A stretch of DNA of 64,000 nt from the NCBI GenBank assembly GCA_965153455.1, contig OZ234493.1:14498213-14562212 (forward strand). The letters run 5' to 3'. The position numbers and the translations under genes were made by a program. How positions within the stretch are numbered: the first letter of the stretch is position 1; each line of letters begins with the position of its first letter. The notes below the pieces were generated by a model. The model had not been told where the DNA came from, did no database searches, and was given only the letters and a program-made list of their open reading frames with translations. The stretch is from Sphagnum compactum. Its lineage: Eukaryota; Bryophyta; Sphagnopsida; Sphagnales. Below, one piece after another: positions 1 through 11,530 of this stretch.

Positions 1-155
1 ATTTTGTTGTCCTTACGCTTGACAATCTCTTGACAAACAAATTGAACACATTTGTTCTATTGACAGACATTACCCTAGTAGGCTGACATTACAGACTACA
101 GTTATTCTGGACTTATCTACAATGTGTAGAATATGGTTGGGTCTGTAATTCATAC

Positions 156-3100
156 CTCAGTTAAAAGGATTGTGATAAATTGATGAAGCCAGGGGGCTGA
201 TTCCTCAATGACCTTTTCATCATGTTTGTAGCCCCACAATGTCCCATTGGAAGGCCAACTGTATACAATTACAAGGCCTTTGAACTTCAGAGAATGTTTG
301 AGTTGTGCTGCTTGCTTGATGGCATCTTTATGGTTTACATTGTACCCATGAATGTACAACAATACTTCTCGAGCAGATTCCTCCTGCATTCAAAGATCAA
401 CCTGTACATTAATTAATTAAAAAAAGAAAGTGTTGAACTCTTCCTTCCCCAATAAATATGGTTGACTTCAGTTTAAAACTATTTAAACACAAGTTCAAGC
501 TTGAGCATGACATGTCTACATAGTCTTATGGTTTTCTTCAAGTTTCTATAGAGAATAATTTATCAAATAGTGACAGTGATTTGTGAAACTGTCAACCATT
601 CAAGTGAAACTTAGTAGTAACTAGTGTGGCCTGTGTAATTGGCCCAAGTGTTAACTAGTTACCCAACTAAAATTGAATTTGAATTTTGAATTTTTATTAA
701 ATTTCCAATGACAAAGGTTACTAAAAAATCAACATCTCTTGCACCTCAGGTTTTGAAAATTATGAAATCAACATCAATACAAAATCCCACTCATTGAGGG
801 CTTTCCAATAGTAGCAAAAGCACTCCCCAAGTTCCCTAACATGCTTAGTTTTAATCTTATTGAATTTTCAATGAGAAACCCTTGCACCTTAGGTCTAAAC
901 CAATCTTGGCCAGTTACCCGGGTGGACTTGGTTATCCAAGCTCGGTTTTGGTTTGATTTTAGAATCAAAATTGAGTTTTTTTTTAGAACCAGATGGAATT
1001 GAAACCTGATAAGGAGGGACTAGTTATGGAACTAGATTGGAATCGTACCTTGGTATTGGAATTGGACTCTGGGTTTCGGTCCAAACTCATTTGAGAATCA
1101 GAATCAGATCAAATTTTTTAAAAAAGTTCAATTTCAATTGTAGGGTTTAAAGAGTTTTTTGCTTTTTTTTTTGGGAGGAAGCTTACTTTTCTGTGACTGT
1201 CTTTTGTAATTTTTTTATTTTCGAAAATTATCATGTTAAAAGAAAGGTTGTGAGCTCCCAAATTGAGGTGCTTCAAATTTTGTTCAAAAATTTCACACTC
1301 AAGAAACAAGACAGCATTGGAGCTTGACTTCAAACTTTTTGGGGTTTGAAATAAGAGTTTTTTGGGGGCTGATCTAAGGTTTTTGGAGGGATTTGAAATA
1401 GAGTTTTTTTGAGATTTAAAATAAGGGAGAATTAAGGGTCCTCAAGGGTGGCAAGAGGTCAACCAAGATGGGTAGTTACAATTTTGAAAACCCTAAACAT
1501 GGAACCATATCTTTTGAAGACATTTACTGTAAATTAGGGTTTTGAAATATGTTATTTGTATTAATTGATTAAAAAAAATTGTATTCTAATTATTTTCCCT
1601 TAGAATAAAAGTTCAAGTTGTTTATTTTTCATATGTTGTTCATTTTCATATTTTGAATGTTGGAACCAAAATTGAAGGTTACCCAAAATTGAGGTTATTT
1701 GGTTAACAATAAAAATCAGTCTAACTTGAAAAAACAAACCAACCAAAACCGAAATGGCTCCCCTAATTAGAAGACCAAAACCAAAACTGAGTTTCACATT
1801 TGAAATTAAAAAAAACCTGAAACCAAACTAGACAATCCCTTCAAAAATGTTAAGAACAAGAACCCAAGGGGTCCCTCAGGACAGAGGAACTGGCCAACAC
1901 TGGTCTAAACATCACAAAACCACCTCAGTGCATACCTTTTCTAAGGGCTTTACCAGGAGCACTGTGGGGGCACAGTGATTTGGGAGCTCTCAACATGACA
2001 AACAAACAAAGCATTTGAACAAACAAACGACCCTTTTTAATGGATAGATGCACATGCCTGAGCAAGAAGTTCGTGGTTGATCTTTTCCACAAACCCTCCG
2101 TTGTCATGTTGCAACCTGGTGTCAATTGACAAGATCTCCACATGCTGGAGTGGGGACTTTTCTCTGCGAATTGGTGCTCCCTCGTCAGGTATGCCCACTG
2201 TCGTGATACCGTAATGCAACTCTTTGCCCTTTCTCCAGCCGCTCATCGCACTATGTTGCCCGATGTACTCTCCATCTTCTGTGACATGCCTATCTGTTGC
2301 GTAGAAGACGTCCACCTCCGTATGACCTTCCGGAACCGTGAATATTTCCGTCTTGAAGTCACGAATGTTCCGAACCACTTTCGCTAAATACTTAGAGTCG
2401 AAATCTTCTATCAAGCTCTTGCACGCCTTCAAGAGTTGCAGACTATCCTCTGGTAAAGGATCACAATTTAACGCAAAGAGAACCTTCTCCTTATCATTAT
2501 CAAGAAAATATTTCCATGATTGATGCCTTTTGGGCAGGTAGTCTCTCAACGACTTAGCGAGTTGGGATTGCGACAGCAAGTAGGGAACTAAAAATCTATC
2601 AACCACCTCCGACACAAACATCACCTCCCATGCCGACGCCGCATCGAGTATTAACGCAAAAAATCCTGAAATCTCGCGAGACATTCTATACTGCTCAGAA
2701 GTCTCGTAGGTGGATGTCAATATCGGCAGTTTGTCGCACAACGCTTGGAGAAGGTAGAAACGGGGAAGTAAGTGGCGAGCTAAACCATCGTCCTTGCATT
2801 TGCCGAGAGACCAGGCATCTGCAACAGCACACTTCACATAGCGCTGCCCTGTATCATGAGCCGCCATTGCAAGATCTTGGACCTCCGGGACCATTATCAA
2901 GGCGCCCCGCAAGTAGTTCAAATCCGCACAAAACTCCCGTTTCACGTGCTCGCGCACAAAAAACGTTACTAAGCGCGAAAGATCGTTTTCGTTGGCCCGC
3001 AGGTTGGTTTCAAGAAAACGTTTCCATGATCGTAGTGGTATCGACAGACACTTCTGTAATGGAGGTGGTAGGTCGTCAAAATTCTCTTGCAAGTAAGGGA

Positions 3101-3398
3101 CCAAATCATATTGAAACCTCATCACAAAGTCCAACCCGGCGCCCAACTGTACATCCTGAGCAGACACGAAGGGAAGGTGCTGGAGCCGGGTCACACATTG
3201 ACGACGAACCGTCGAATTTGGCAACATATCGTGTATCAGTTGCAAAAGGAGCAATGAACCAAACAGGCCATATAATCCTTCATCTCTCCGTCGTTGGTTG
3301 CCTCCTCCGTCACTCTCGTCGTTGGTTGCCTCCTCCGTCTTGCCTTCATCTTCAGTACTCGTGCCACCGTACCTTGCCTTAGTGTGTATGGCACCCAT
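156..3398 (-). CDS. Gene A: DUF900-type alpha/beta hydrolase, 5' part (exons 1 and 2; rest beyond window)
   Basis: Exon 1 is 3398-2058 and exon 2 is 383-156, both phase 0. The only ATG-led start in frame is 3398 (MGAIHTKARYGG); the open frame further upstream begins with TTG. Residues about 45-355 are a helical, probably alpha-helical-repeat region of unknown function. The DUF900 fold then begins with FYATDR (about 365-370) and a LHYG...VGIP strand. Exon 2 carries LLYIHGYN, the HG oxyanion-hole motif, and IVYSWPS. The nucleophile-bearing exon would lie beyond base 1. The exon 2 acceptor (AATGCAG/GAGG) and donor (GAG/GTATGA) are canonical. The exon 1 donor is odd: the only phase-0 solution I find is GC-type (CAG/GCATGT at 2058/2057), and a stop follows at 2037-2039. 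DUF900 proteins are predicted esterase/lipase-superfamily enzymes; substrate unknown. Gene B is a paralogue. It may be functional or freshly broken at the donor. Confidence 0.75.
901..1902. mobile_element. Non-autonomous hAT-type transposon inside intron 1 of gene A
   Basis: The 1002-bp element begins CAATCTTGGCCAGTTAC and ends GGAACTGGCCAACACTG, imperfect terminal inverted repeats of the hAT CAGTG class. It is flanked by a perfect 8-bp target duplication, GTCTAAAC, at 893-900 and 1903-1910. Eight-base duplications are diagnostic of hAT transposition. No transposase frame is inside, so it depended on an autonomous relative. A shorter relative lies at 28149-29005 in the same orientation. Removing the element leaves about 0.66 kb of the 1674-bp intron, close to the 483-bp intron 1 of gene B. 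Confidence 0.85.
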
Positions 3399-4360
3399 GT
3401 CGATCGTGTCAGGGAAGAACGCCAAGCTTGAAATTGCAAGGTTCCAGCGTATGTAAGCGCAGCTACTTTCAACGTGAGTCTTTCACTTGGTTTCCCCCAT
3501 CACAAAGTAGAATTGCGGATAGCGTCCTGTGCCTAGATTGCGACTGAAGTGAACAGAATTTTGCAGTTAGTGTTTACCGGCGATCTGCTTGATCTTCGGA
3601 TTTCGGCCAGATGAAGCGCCTTTTCTATCTTTGCCTTCTGGTATCCGACGTGACCGCCTCAGAAGTTCCACAGTCCAATCGTCAGTGGCCAGGGTAAACT
3701 AGTACCATTTCACTAGAAAACATTTACCAGTAAAGTTTTAGTAAAATTTGGGGTTTTCACCAGTGTTGGCCGGATATACATGTGAGTGCCCCTTTTCAAC
3801 ATGCATAGTGCCCTGGTTATGAACAATGCATATCCGGATTTTCCCCAGATCTCCCATATTTTGAGGTATAAGGGGCACATGTAGGTCTAGATGATATCCT
3901 TAAATTTATATTTACTTGCACATATATGTTTGTTCATTATGCATATCCAGTTTATCATTATTTTATGAGATCTGGATATGTATAATTATGTTATATATAT
4001 TTTTTATATCTTGTGTTTAAGGGTTTGTATATGCATATGCTTGTTTAAGGTTTGTTTAGGGTTTCCAAGGTTTCTTCTTTCTTTTTTCTTTTATTATCTT
4101 ATTCCTTTTTTTTATCATATCAATGCTTTGTTGTTTAGAGGATTTTGACACGCTCAAGCACTCAAACATTGAAAGTTTTTGTCACATCACAGTCGTGGCA
4201 CTGAAGAGGATTTCATGAATGCATTCAAGCACTCAAATGCTGAAGCACTCAAATGCACAAAAGGTTTTTCATGTAAAAGGTATGCTTGCATGATTTTATT
4301 CAACCTAATGAGCTTGATGCTCTAACTTCTAACCTACAACAAACTTTTCATCAGGACAAT
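3399..4360. other. Upstream of gene A: no gene recognised
   Basis: The first 300 bases are relatively GC-rich and would hold the promoter and 5' UTR of gene A, but I see no clear TATA box. From 3.7 kb the sequence is AT-rich, with repeated GCATATCC/TCCGGAT words around 3830-3970 and a few short repeats of the type AAGCACTCAAATG at 4150-4260. At 3761 the 12-base string CAGTGTTGGCCG resembles the hAT end found at 1902, but no partner end was found. Confidence 0.4.
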
Positions 4361-4369
4361 ATGTTCGAG

Positions 4370-5580
4370 CTCGATTGAGCTTTATACAACTCATTAGAGT
4401 GAGCTTTCCACAACTCATCCAAGTTAGCTTTTCCATAGCTTGTTGGAATGAGCTTTTTCACAACTTTCAGAATGAGTTTTTTACAACTTGTAGCTTGCAA
4501 TTTGGTTATAACTTGTGCGTTGGTTGTGATTGTAGTAGCTTGGTTGTAATAATTTGGTCACAACTTCGACTTACTTATTAGGGGTGATTGCACATTACGG
4601 TGGCCCAATAATTCTATCACATTGGCAATTTTCCCTACATTTCCTACACACTTTGAATTTTTGAAATATATTTTTCTTTGAAATATCAAAAAAGGGTCTC
4701 ACTTATGTAAAACTAACACAATTAGCTTTCCAATAATTCAAAAAACCCATCAAGATCATGGACATTCAATAAGCAATGGACTTTTGAATTTTGACGACAA
4801 TTTTTGTCACACCTACAAAACACATGTGTATGAACTTTTACCTTATAATGTATTGGTCCCATGTATTTAAAACTTTGGGATCTAGATTAATTTTTGTTTA
4901 AGAAACTAAAGATGTATTGAATATGGAATATGATTTAAATTTATTATGTTATGGACTTTTCAAAATCCCAAAAACTACAATTATTTAAAAAGTCCTTTTA
5001 ATCATACATCGTAAATTATCTTTAAGGAATTTTTTTAAAAATCCTTATAACATCCTTAAATGAAATTGGAATTGGAAAAAGATGTTAATTTCAAAACATC
5101 TAGATATTCACATTTTCAGCCAATTTCCAAATACATTGCAATATGGACTTTGAAGGTAATGCCCTATTGCCGTAATTGAGACACCCTAGTGTGCTTTCAC
5201 CTTTAGGGTTTAAAGATTTTGTGTAGGTCTGAGCTCTCTTGCAAGATGAAGCTTGGTTGTAACTCCGTTGTAATAGTTTGGTTGTAGCTTGCAGCTTGGT
5301 TTTAGTAGTTTGGTTGTAACTTGCAACTTGGTTGCAACTTTTAGTTTAGTTGTAGGTTGCATTAATTAAGGTTTATACATTATGTTGTAGATTAGAACTT
5401 TATAGTGAGTTGAAGCTTGGTTACAAATTGTAGCTTGGTTGGAGTTTGGTTGCAATAGTTTGGTTGTAGCTTATAGTTTACTTGTAACATTTGGTTGTAG
5501 TTTACACCTTGGAATAGTTTGGTTGTAACTTGTAGCTTGCAGTAGTTTGGTTGTAGCTTGTAGCTTATAACATCGCCCAT
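4370..5580. repeat. Degenerate minisatellite, TTGGTTGTAACTTG family, split by a MITE-like element
   Basis: Short, irregular repeats built from TTGGTTGTAGCTTG and related words fill 5240-5575. A more degenerate part (GAGCTTTCCACAACTC-like units) fills 4370-4570. The two parts are separated by the element at 4576-5191. Short open frames here are repeat artefacts. Confidence 0.7.
4576..5191. mobile_element. MITE-like element with imperfect terminal inverted repeats
   Basis: The left end reads TTAGGGGTGATTGCACATTA. The reverse complement of the right end reads CACTAGGGTGTCTCAATTAC. They share a GGGTG..CA.ATTACGG core. The interior has no coding capacity. The CACTA-like right terminus suggests a CACTA-related MITE, but the left terminus is altered and I see no clear 3-bp target duplication, so the class is uncertain. 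Confidence 0.4.
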
Positions 5581-6139
5581 TGTTATTTATACTACATAGA
5601 TGTTCCAAATCCTACTTTTTGTGATTTGAAAATGTTGGCTTTCTTGAATAATAAAGCCATGGAGAGTGTTCAAAAGGAACACATGACTGCATTCCATAAG
5701 AGGCTACATGTTTATGACCCCACACTTGGCACTTGATTCTTTCAACAAGTATAGGTTCATTATAACATGAATCTTGATCTTGAAATGATGACAAAAAAAC
5801 TAAGCTCCTTGTGTTTTCACAAGTGAATAATGAACAAAAGGTATTTTGGCTAAAGCATTGGAACTAGTCCCCAATTCTAAGGGAAGTTCAAAAGTTCCCT
5901 AAGGTTGGTAAATGCCATTTTTGAAAAATGGTTCCACAAGGCAACTTTTTGGTTTCAAATGCCATGTTGATTCTTTTTCAATGGTACAATGAAAATTTTT
6001 CTATGTTATTTTCAATGGCCCTTCATGTTCATGGCTTTTCTTTTGTGTTTTCATGGTAGTTGGAAGTGGAGGCCAAGAAGTTTTATAATAACATTGTGAC
6101 GGACCTTGGTGTTTTTATCCTTGAAAATGTCAAGGTTCA
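5581..6139. other. Intergenic, nothing recognised
   Basis: AT-rich unique-looking sequence with no coherent reading frame, RNA gene or repeat that I can support. Confidence 0.4.
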
Positions 6140-6183
6140 AAGTCTTGAGGATTTCATAAGTCACTGGAAGCTTGAATTGTAGG

Positions 6184-8711
6184 TGACGCACCCCCAAACT
6201 CCTAGATAGACTCAATTGCAAATCCAAAGGTGAAAACAATGTAAGGAAAAGGAGTTGGGGTACGCTCCTTAGCTCGCGACACTTCGAGGGTAGAGGAGCG
6301 TGCTGGAGCTCCAAGAGGGGGACTAGGACGAATGACAAGCGGGTCAATTATTCACACAAACCAAACAAACTAAACAAACCAAACAACAAGTTGGTTAGTG
6401 CATAATTGGAGCACTTTTGATGCACGGACGAGCCACAAGCATACATAGACCCACAAAACTCACCACAGCTCGGATCTGGGGGAAGCCATTACCTTCCCTC
6501 TTATAGTATTCTCTGTGCTTGACCATGGGGCTTGCACCCAAATGTCATTTTGTCCCGGGACTCCCAAGTTGGGAGTCCTAAAATTGGGATTCTTGCAACT
6601 TTGGAGGCCCATAATTCTTTTTACAGACCTCTGATTGAGGTGAAGTCCAAAGCAAAGTTGTAGCCCTCGTCAAGAACTTTCTAACGGTATGTGGCATGCA
6701 ACCTGCACAAAAGTAAATCAGGGCGATTCCCGACTTTTAGTGGTCAGGAATCAAATTGACAACTTGAATCCGGACCTTTTTTTTGGCCATAGCTTATGTT
6801 TCAAGTACCCAAATGGGTCATGCGAGCCCATTTGTAGACATCTACGTCTCAAGAGATTTCCAAGGTATAAATAACTTTTCAATCCAATGAGTTTGGCCCT
6901 TGAAATCACTCTCTGAAAATTTGAGAGTCCATCGGGACTTCAACTCCCAAAAGGGGAGCCCAAGTTGGGAGTGTGTGGGTTCATTCCTTCACACTCTCCT
7001 ACATTTCTGGTAGCATGAAATGTGACTCCTGGGCTTCATTATCAACCCTCACCTTTACAAGCCTTTGCCTTGGTCGTGAGCCTAAGGCTAGGGTTGCAAT
7101 AGTGAGAAACTCCATTTTTTCGTGAATTCGAGCCCAAAGGTGGAATCCTCAAAAACGAAACTTGGCAACAATAGACTAATGGTGAAAAAACTTTGAAGTG
7201 GATAATCTACAGGTAACAAACAAATCTTTTTTGTGACCACCACATTTGCTTTTGTCTTCCTAATTAATTCCATACTTGGTTGCAACATCAACATTCCCCA
7301 CATTAAATTCAACTTCCTTGTAACAAGTATTTCTCCCATGTTCTTTTGGCAAAGGAAGCCATTTGCAACCTCCCTGCCTTTCTCAAGATGTGGTGCAATC
7401 CTAAAGTTGAAAGCACCATGTATAGGAAGGATCTCTAAAAAAAATGGTCAACTACCCATTTTACATTTTGCGGGTGGTACTTAGATTGCCTAGTTGATAG
7501 TACTTGAGAGTCAAAATGTGGGTTAAAGGAGAAGTTTGAGGATGACCACCTCAATAAGCCCATTTTAACTAATTCTAGTTTCAAGGGTGGCAAAAGAAAC
7601 CATGATGCCAAAAAGTCCATGAAAACTAAAAACCAATCGGCCAGATTTTCAGGTGAGAAATCGAGGAGGATCTTGAGCAAGAGGAGTTTGTTTTAAACCA
7701 AGAAACACCATAATCTCAAACTGTACATCGGAGGTGGCGACTTTTCAATATAGACACAAATCCTAGTTTGGATCTTCTTCCAAATCCCATCCTAGATCCC
7801 ATCAAATTTCCAACAAATTCCCTTATTTAGTTAAAAGTTTTAGCTTTTAATATTTTTTGGCCAACCATGGTGATTGCCAATGTGGCATCTAGTTCATGGT
7901 CCTCTCAATATGAAGAATTGAATGAAATGTTCACAATGGTTGTCACAACCTTAGCCTTGGGCTTGTGAAGGCGTGCCAAGAATCAAGCTTGAAAGTCACA
8001 TTTCATGTTCCCAGGAGTGTGGGAAAGTGTGAGGGAATGAACCTCCACACTCTTAAGTGAGCTCCCACTTTGGAAGTTGGAGTCCCAATGGACTTTCAAA
8101 TTCTTAGAGAGCAATTGCAAGGGTCAAAACCCATTGAAGGGTTACTACCAAAAGAAGGGTCGGGAGTCAAATCACCAATTTGACTCCCGACCATTAAAAG
8201 TCGTGAATCACCTCGATTTCCTTATGTGCAAGTGGCATGTCACATACCGTTGGAAAGCTTTTGACAAGGGTTAAAACTTTGCCTTAAACTTCATCTCAAT
8301 TGGAGGTTTGCACACAAAGTTATGGGCCCCAAAGTCACGGGACCCCCGGAACAAAATGACATTTGGGTGCTGGCCTCGTGGCCAGGCACAAAAAATACGA
8401 TAAGGGGGAAGGTAGTGGTAATCCCCAAGTCTGGGCCGTGATGAGTCTTGTGAGTCTGTGTTTGCCCGTGGCTTGTCCGTGCACCAAAAATGTTCCAACT
8501 ACGCACTAACCAACTTGTTGTTTGGTTTCTGTAGGTCCGTGTGAGTAATTGACTTGCTTGTCAATCTTCCTAATCCCCGTCTCGGAGCTCTAGCACGCCA
8601 CTCTACCCCGGAAGTGCTATGAGCCAAGGAGCGCGCCCAACTCCTTCTCCTTCCGTTGTTGTCACCTTTGGATTCACAGTTGAGTCCATCAAGGAGCTTG
8701 GGGGTGCGTCA
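6184..8711. mobile_element. DNA transposon with very long terminal inverted repeats, no transposase
   Basis: The element starts TGACGCACCCCCAA and ends with its exact complement TTGGGGGTGCGTCA. The left arm (6184 to about 7110) and right arm (about 7945 to 8711) are diverged inverted copies over several hundred bases; for example CCCAAATGTCATTTTG on the left matches its complement near 8352. The central 0.8 kb has no transposase frame. Such long arms are typical of MULE or foldback elements, but no 9-bp target duplication is evident. A near-identical copy of 6140-7541 lies at 51673-53073, and one detached arm at 33041-33910. Confidence 0.65.
8158..8192. repeat. Perfect 15-bp-arm hairpin within the right transposon arm
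   Basis: GGTCGGGAGTCAAAT and its exact complement are separated by the 5-base loop CACCA. The same hairpin with loop CGCCA is at 33360-33394, so the palindrome is an old feature of the family rather than a local accident. Confidence 0.85.
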
Positions 8712-8718
8712 AAGGTAT

Positions 8719-8898
8719 TCATTTAGGCAATTCATTATGTTCATTTCACAAAATTGGTATTATTCTACATGATATTAATCAATTTCCTTCCACTTTGTAA
8801 GATTTTGGATGTGGAAAGTCTATTATCCTCATTGTTGAAATTCCATCAAACTTGCTAGTTCTTTTTATCTCCAAACCTCCCACTATTGTCATGTTCTG
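8719..8898. repeat. 180-bp repeat, inverted copy at 22135-22314
   Basis: The 180 bases match the reverse complement of 22135-22314 without gaps and with about two differences seen by eye. It abuts the right end of the long-inverted-repeat transposon. The parent element was not identified. Confidence 0.8.
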
Positions 8899-8989
8899 GA
8901 ATCGTCACACAGATAACTACATGTATGGAGTTTTTTAAACAAATACATCGTTGACAATGGTGCAATTTTAATTTTCCATGATGATTTTG

Positions 8990-9700
8990 CATCTTGAAGG
9001 AAATCAAGTCTTTCTTGGAGACCACTGGATATGAGATCCATTCAAAATGGGTAGTTATCAATACTCTACCACAAATGAATAATGAATTCAAAGGGAAATT
9101 GGTAATTCCCATCTTTATTATCTCTACATTACATTTCATTTTAAACAATCATCTTTTATTAAATTTTTTCATTCCTCACCTTGCAGACTTGAATAAATTG
9201 GGTGACTATTCTTGTTCATTTGATGAATGGTTTCTAGTTTCGAAAAAATCACCCAAAGATGGTAAAACTTGGTGTTTCCTTGGGTGAAGATGATATCCAT
9301 ATTGACATTGAAACAATGGAGAAGTTCAACATAAATATCCCATTCAAAGGATGTTAAGAGATGCATGTGTCCACATTAAGGTTAGCTTGTGCAACCCTCA
9401 TGGTTCACTTATTGTCAACATGAATTCATCCACTAGTATGTCTTCATGAGTTATGTTTGCAAGTTGAAATCACAATTTTTGCTCCTTCAAGATTCAAATC
9501 TTGGTTTCCTTAATTATTTTCCAAAGAATTGCATTTGAACTTGTTAGTCTATTGGCCATGATTTTTTTATGTTGGAACCAAATGATGATGTTTATGAAAA
9601 GGTTGTCAAACCTCCTTAGGTTGAGACTAGCTTGACTGCTTGGGTGCCCCCAAATTCACTAGCCAAGAAGAGAGTGCAAATCAATCTCAATTATGAATAA
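8990..9700 (+). pseudogene. Possible broken exons of an unrecognised, transposon-like gene
   Basis: A short open frame from about 8994 reads KEIKSFLETTGYEIHSK and ends near a possible donor (TTG/GTAATT). After a pyrimidine-rich stretch and CACCTTGCAG a second frame reads GDYSCSFDEWFLVSKK and on to about 9330. The phases do not join cleanly and a frame change is needed near 9287. I do not recognise the protein. It sits directly beside a dispersed repeat, which favours a transposon origin. Confidence 0.2.
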
Positions 9701-10321
9701 GTTAGCATTCATCATCTTTGAATGCATCTTCTTTAATTGTTCTTCTTCCAATTAAAGGCTAATGTTCTATGTGTCTATAGAAATATCCAGCCTGATCGTT
9801 CTCAGTTGACACGTGGAATGCCACATCATCATGTTGTGAAACTAGAAGTTGTTATTTTAATCACAAAAGTCATGGTATGTTTGATTAACTAATTTTCATT
9901 TATTAAAAGCATATTATTATAATTTCAAGGATAATAATATTATCTACCCAAAAAAATGTAGTAGTTGTCATAGTAATTATAGTCGTAAAACCATGACATC
10001 ACATGAAATCTCAATGGCCTTTGCAACTACATAGTGATTTTTGTGACTAAGTAGTTACAATTGTAGTAAAAAAGGACAGTAGTCATTTTTTTTACCAATA
10101 AAAAAACCCATAATGTGTTGTTGTGATTCTTGATCGGATGAAAGCATGGTAAAGTAGTCAATTTTTTATCCTTGTCACCAAAAACAAAAGTAGCCATAAA
10201 CAAGTTTTAATGTATTGAAAGTAGAATGTTTTTTTATTTAATGATTAACATGAGGATACTCTTTAATTTTATCACAACAATATTAATTAATCACATATCT
10301 AATATACATTGAAGTACATTG
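9701..10321. other. Intergenic, nothing recognised
   Basis: AT-rich sequence with many stops in all frames. No repeat or gene feature is supportable here. Confidence 0.4.
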
Positions 10322-10895
10322 AAGGCCTGGCCCACCTAAGAAAAAAGCCTGAAAAATGTCAGAATAGGTACATCCACACTAGTTATGGTGAACCTTCTTC
10401 ACTTATCCTGACTGACTAGATCCTTACAATTATGTGCCAAGCCCTGGGGTAGGGTCCATGTCCAAACGCCTCATATGGCGTAAAGATGGCCAGAGCGAAC
10501 TAGCATCGACCAGTAGGATGGATGGATGGTACCTGGATAGGAAACACTTTTCTGTTGGGGTCAAATTCCCTAGCTGTTGCTGCAGCAACTCCCCTAGGAT
10601 CTATCATTGTTGGAGTGGGTACCACAGTAGATGAAAAAGGTAAAGAGGCAGATGAAAAACACAGCCCATACTATGGACAGAACGGCCAACTGGTGCAGTC
10701 ATGGGGGATGCTTCACTCTGGCCTTGGCCATTAACAAGTTGAAACTGACAACACGGAAAGTGGAACCATCAGATGGCCGCCTGGCTGGCCAGAGTGAACC
10801 AGCCCCCATGATTGCACCAATTGGCCGTTCTGTCCATGGGATGGGCTGGATGAATCGCCTCTTTTTCATTCACCTCTTTACCTTACGTTAACCAA
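10322..10895. repeat. Rearranged copy of the 457-bp repeat unit with an internal inversion
   Basis: 10322-10790 is one copy of the unit found in tandem at 27245-28144. It is followed head-to-head by part of itself: 10625-10735 and 10785-10895 are inverted copies sharing the word around GGACAGAACGGCCAA. The open frames across this unit are not conserved as protein and I treat them as chance. Confidence 0.75.
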
Positions 10896-11530
10896 CATTC
10901 TACCACAGTCAATCTTTTTTGGCTGCTAACCTTTGACCATTGTTTTTTCATTGCTAATTTTTTTCAACCCTGACCTCCATACTACCCACCCACCTAGCTA
11001 CTATAGTGACTTAAATCTTAACCTTGCCTACTAACTAACAATTAATCCTTTACTTACCTTGGCAAAACTCTTATCTCCTCTTGGCTAAACTTATATTTCT
11101 TCTTGGCTAAACTTATAGTTTTTCTTGGCTAAACTTCTATTTCTTGGCAAAACCTATATATTTTATTGACTAAATTTCTATCTCTTGACTAAACCTATAT
11201 ATTTTATTGGCTAACTTTTATTTATTCGCTAAACTTATATATATATTTTGACTTAACTTCTATCTCTTGGCTAAATCTATATATCTTACTAGTTAACTTC
11301 TATTTTTTGCCTAAACCTATATTTCTTATTGGATAAATTTCTATCTCTTGGTTAAACTTATATTTCTTCTTGGTTAAACTTATTTTTTTGGCTAAACTTC
11401 TATCTCTTGGCTAAACTTATATTTCTTGGTTAAACTACTTTTTCTTGGCTAAACTTATATATCTTATTGGTTAAACTTCTCTCTTTTGGCTAAACCTAGA
11501 TTCTTTTTGGTTAAATTTCTACCTAATTCC
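10896..11530. repeat. Minisatellite, TTGGCTAAACTTATAT family, with shared flank
   Basis: From about 11055 the sequence is a degenerate tandem array whose core is TCTTGGCTAAACTTATAT, in units of roughly 20-35 bases. The flank 10860-11040 and the array correspond, in inverted orientation, to 27080-27260 and 25891-26362. The two blocks are therefore inverted copies about 15 kb apart. Confidence 0.8.

Noticed and set aside
1925-2143. Alternative continuation of gene A exon 1 in another frame, ending near a GT donor
   Set aside because: It needs a frameshift from the conserved frame, and its donor phase does not match exon 2.
2630-3382. 250-codon plus-strand open frame
   Set aside because: It lies antisense to exon 1 of gene A, has Arg/Ser/Pro-rich shadow composition and no motif.
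3761-3772. CAGTGTTGGCCG as a hAT terminus
   Set aside because: Only 11-12 bases match, the interior is unlike either hAT element, and there is no partner end or duplication.
8855-9148. 97-codon minus-strand frame
   Set aside because: It overlaps the dispersed 180-bp repeat, and the opposite strand has the more exon-like signal.
10434-10891. Overlapping open frames repeated in the 27-28 kb units
   Set aside because: Frames differ between repeat copies and contain no recognised motif. Repetition of DNA explains the repeated peptides.
11055-11530. CRISPR-like array of short regular repeats
   Set aside because: Units are degenerate, spacing irregular, no unique spacers and no cas genes; it is a plant minisatellite.
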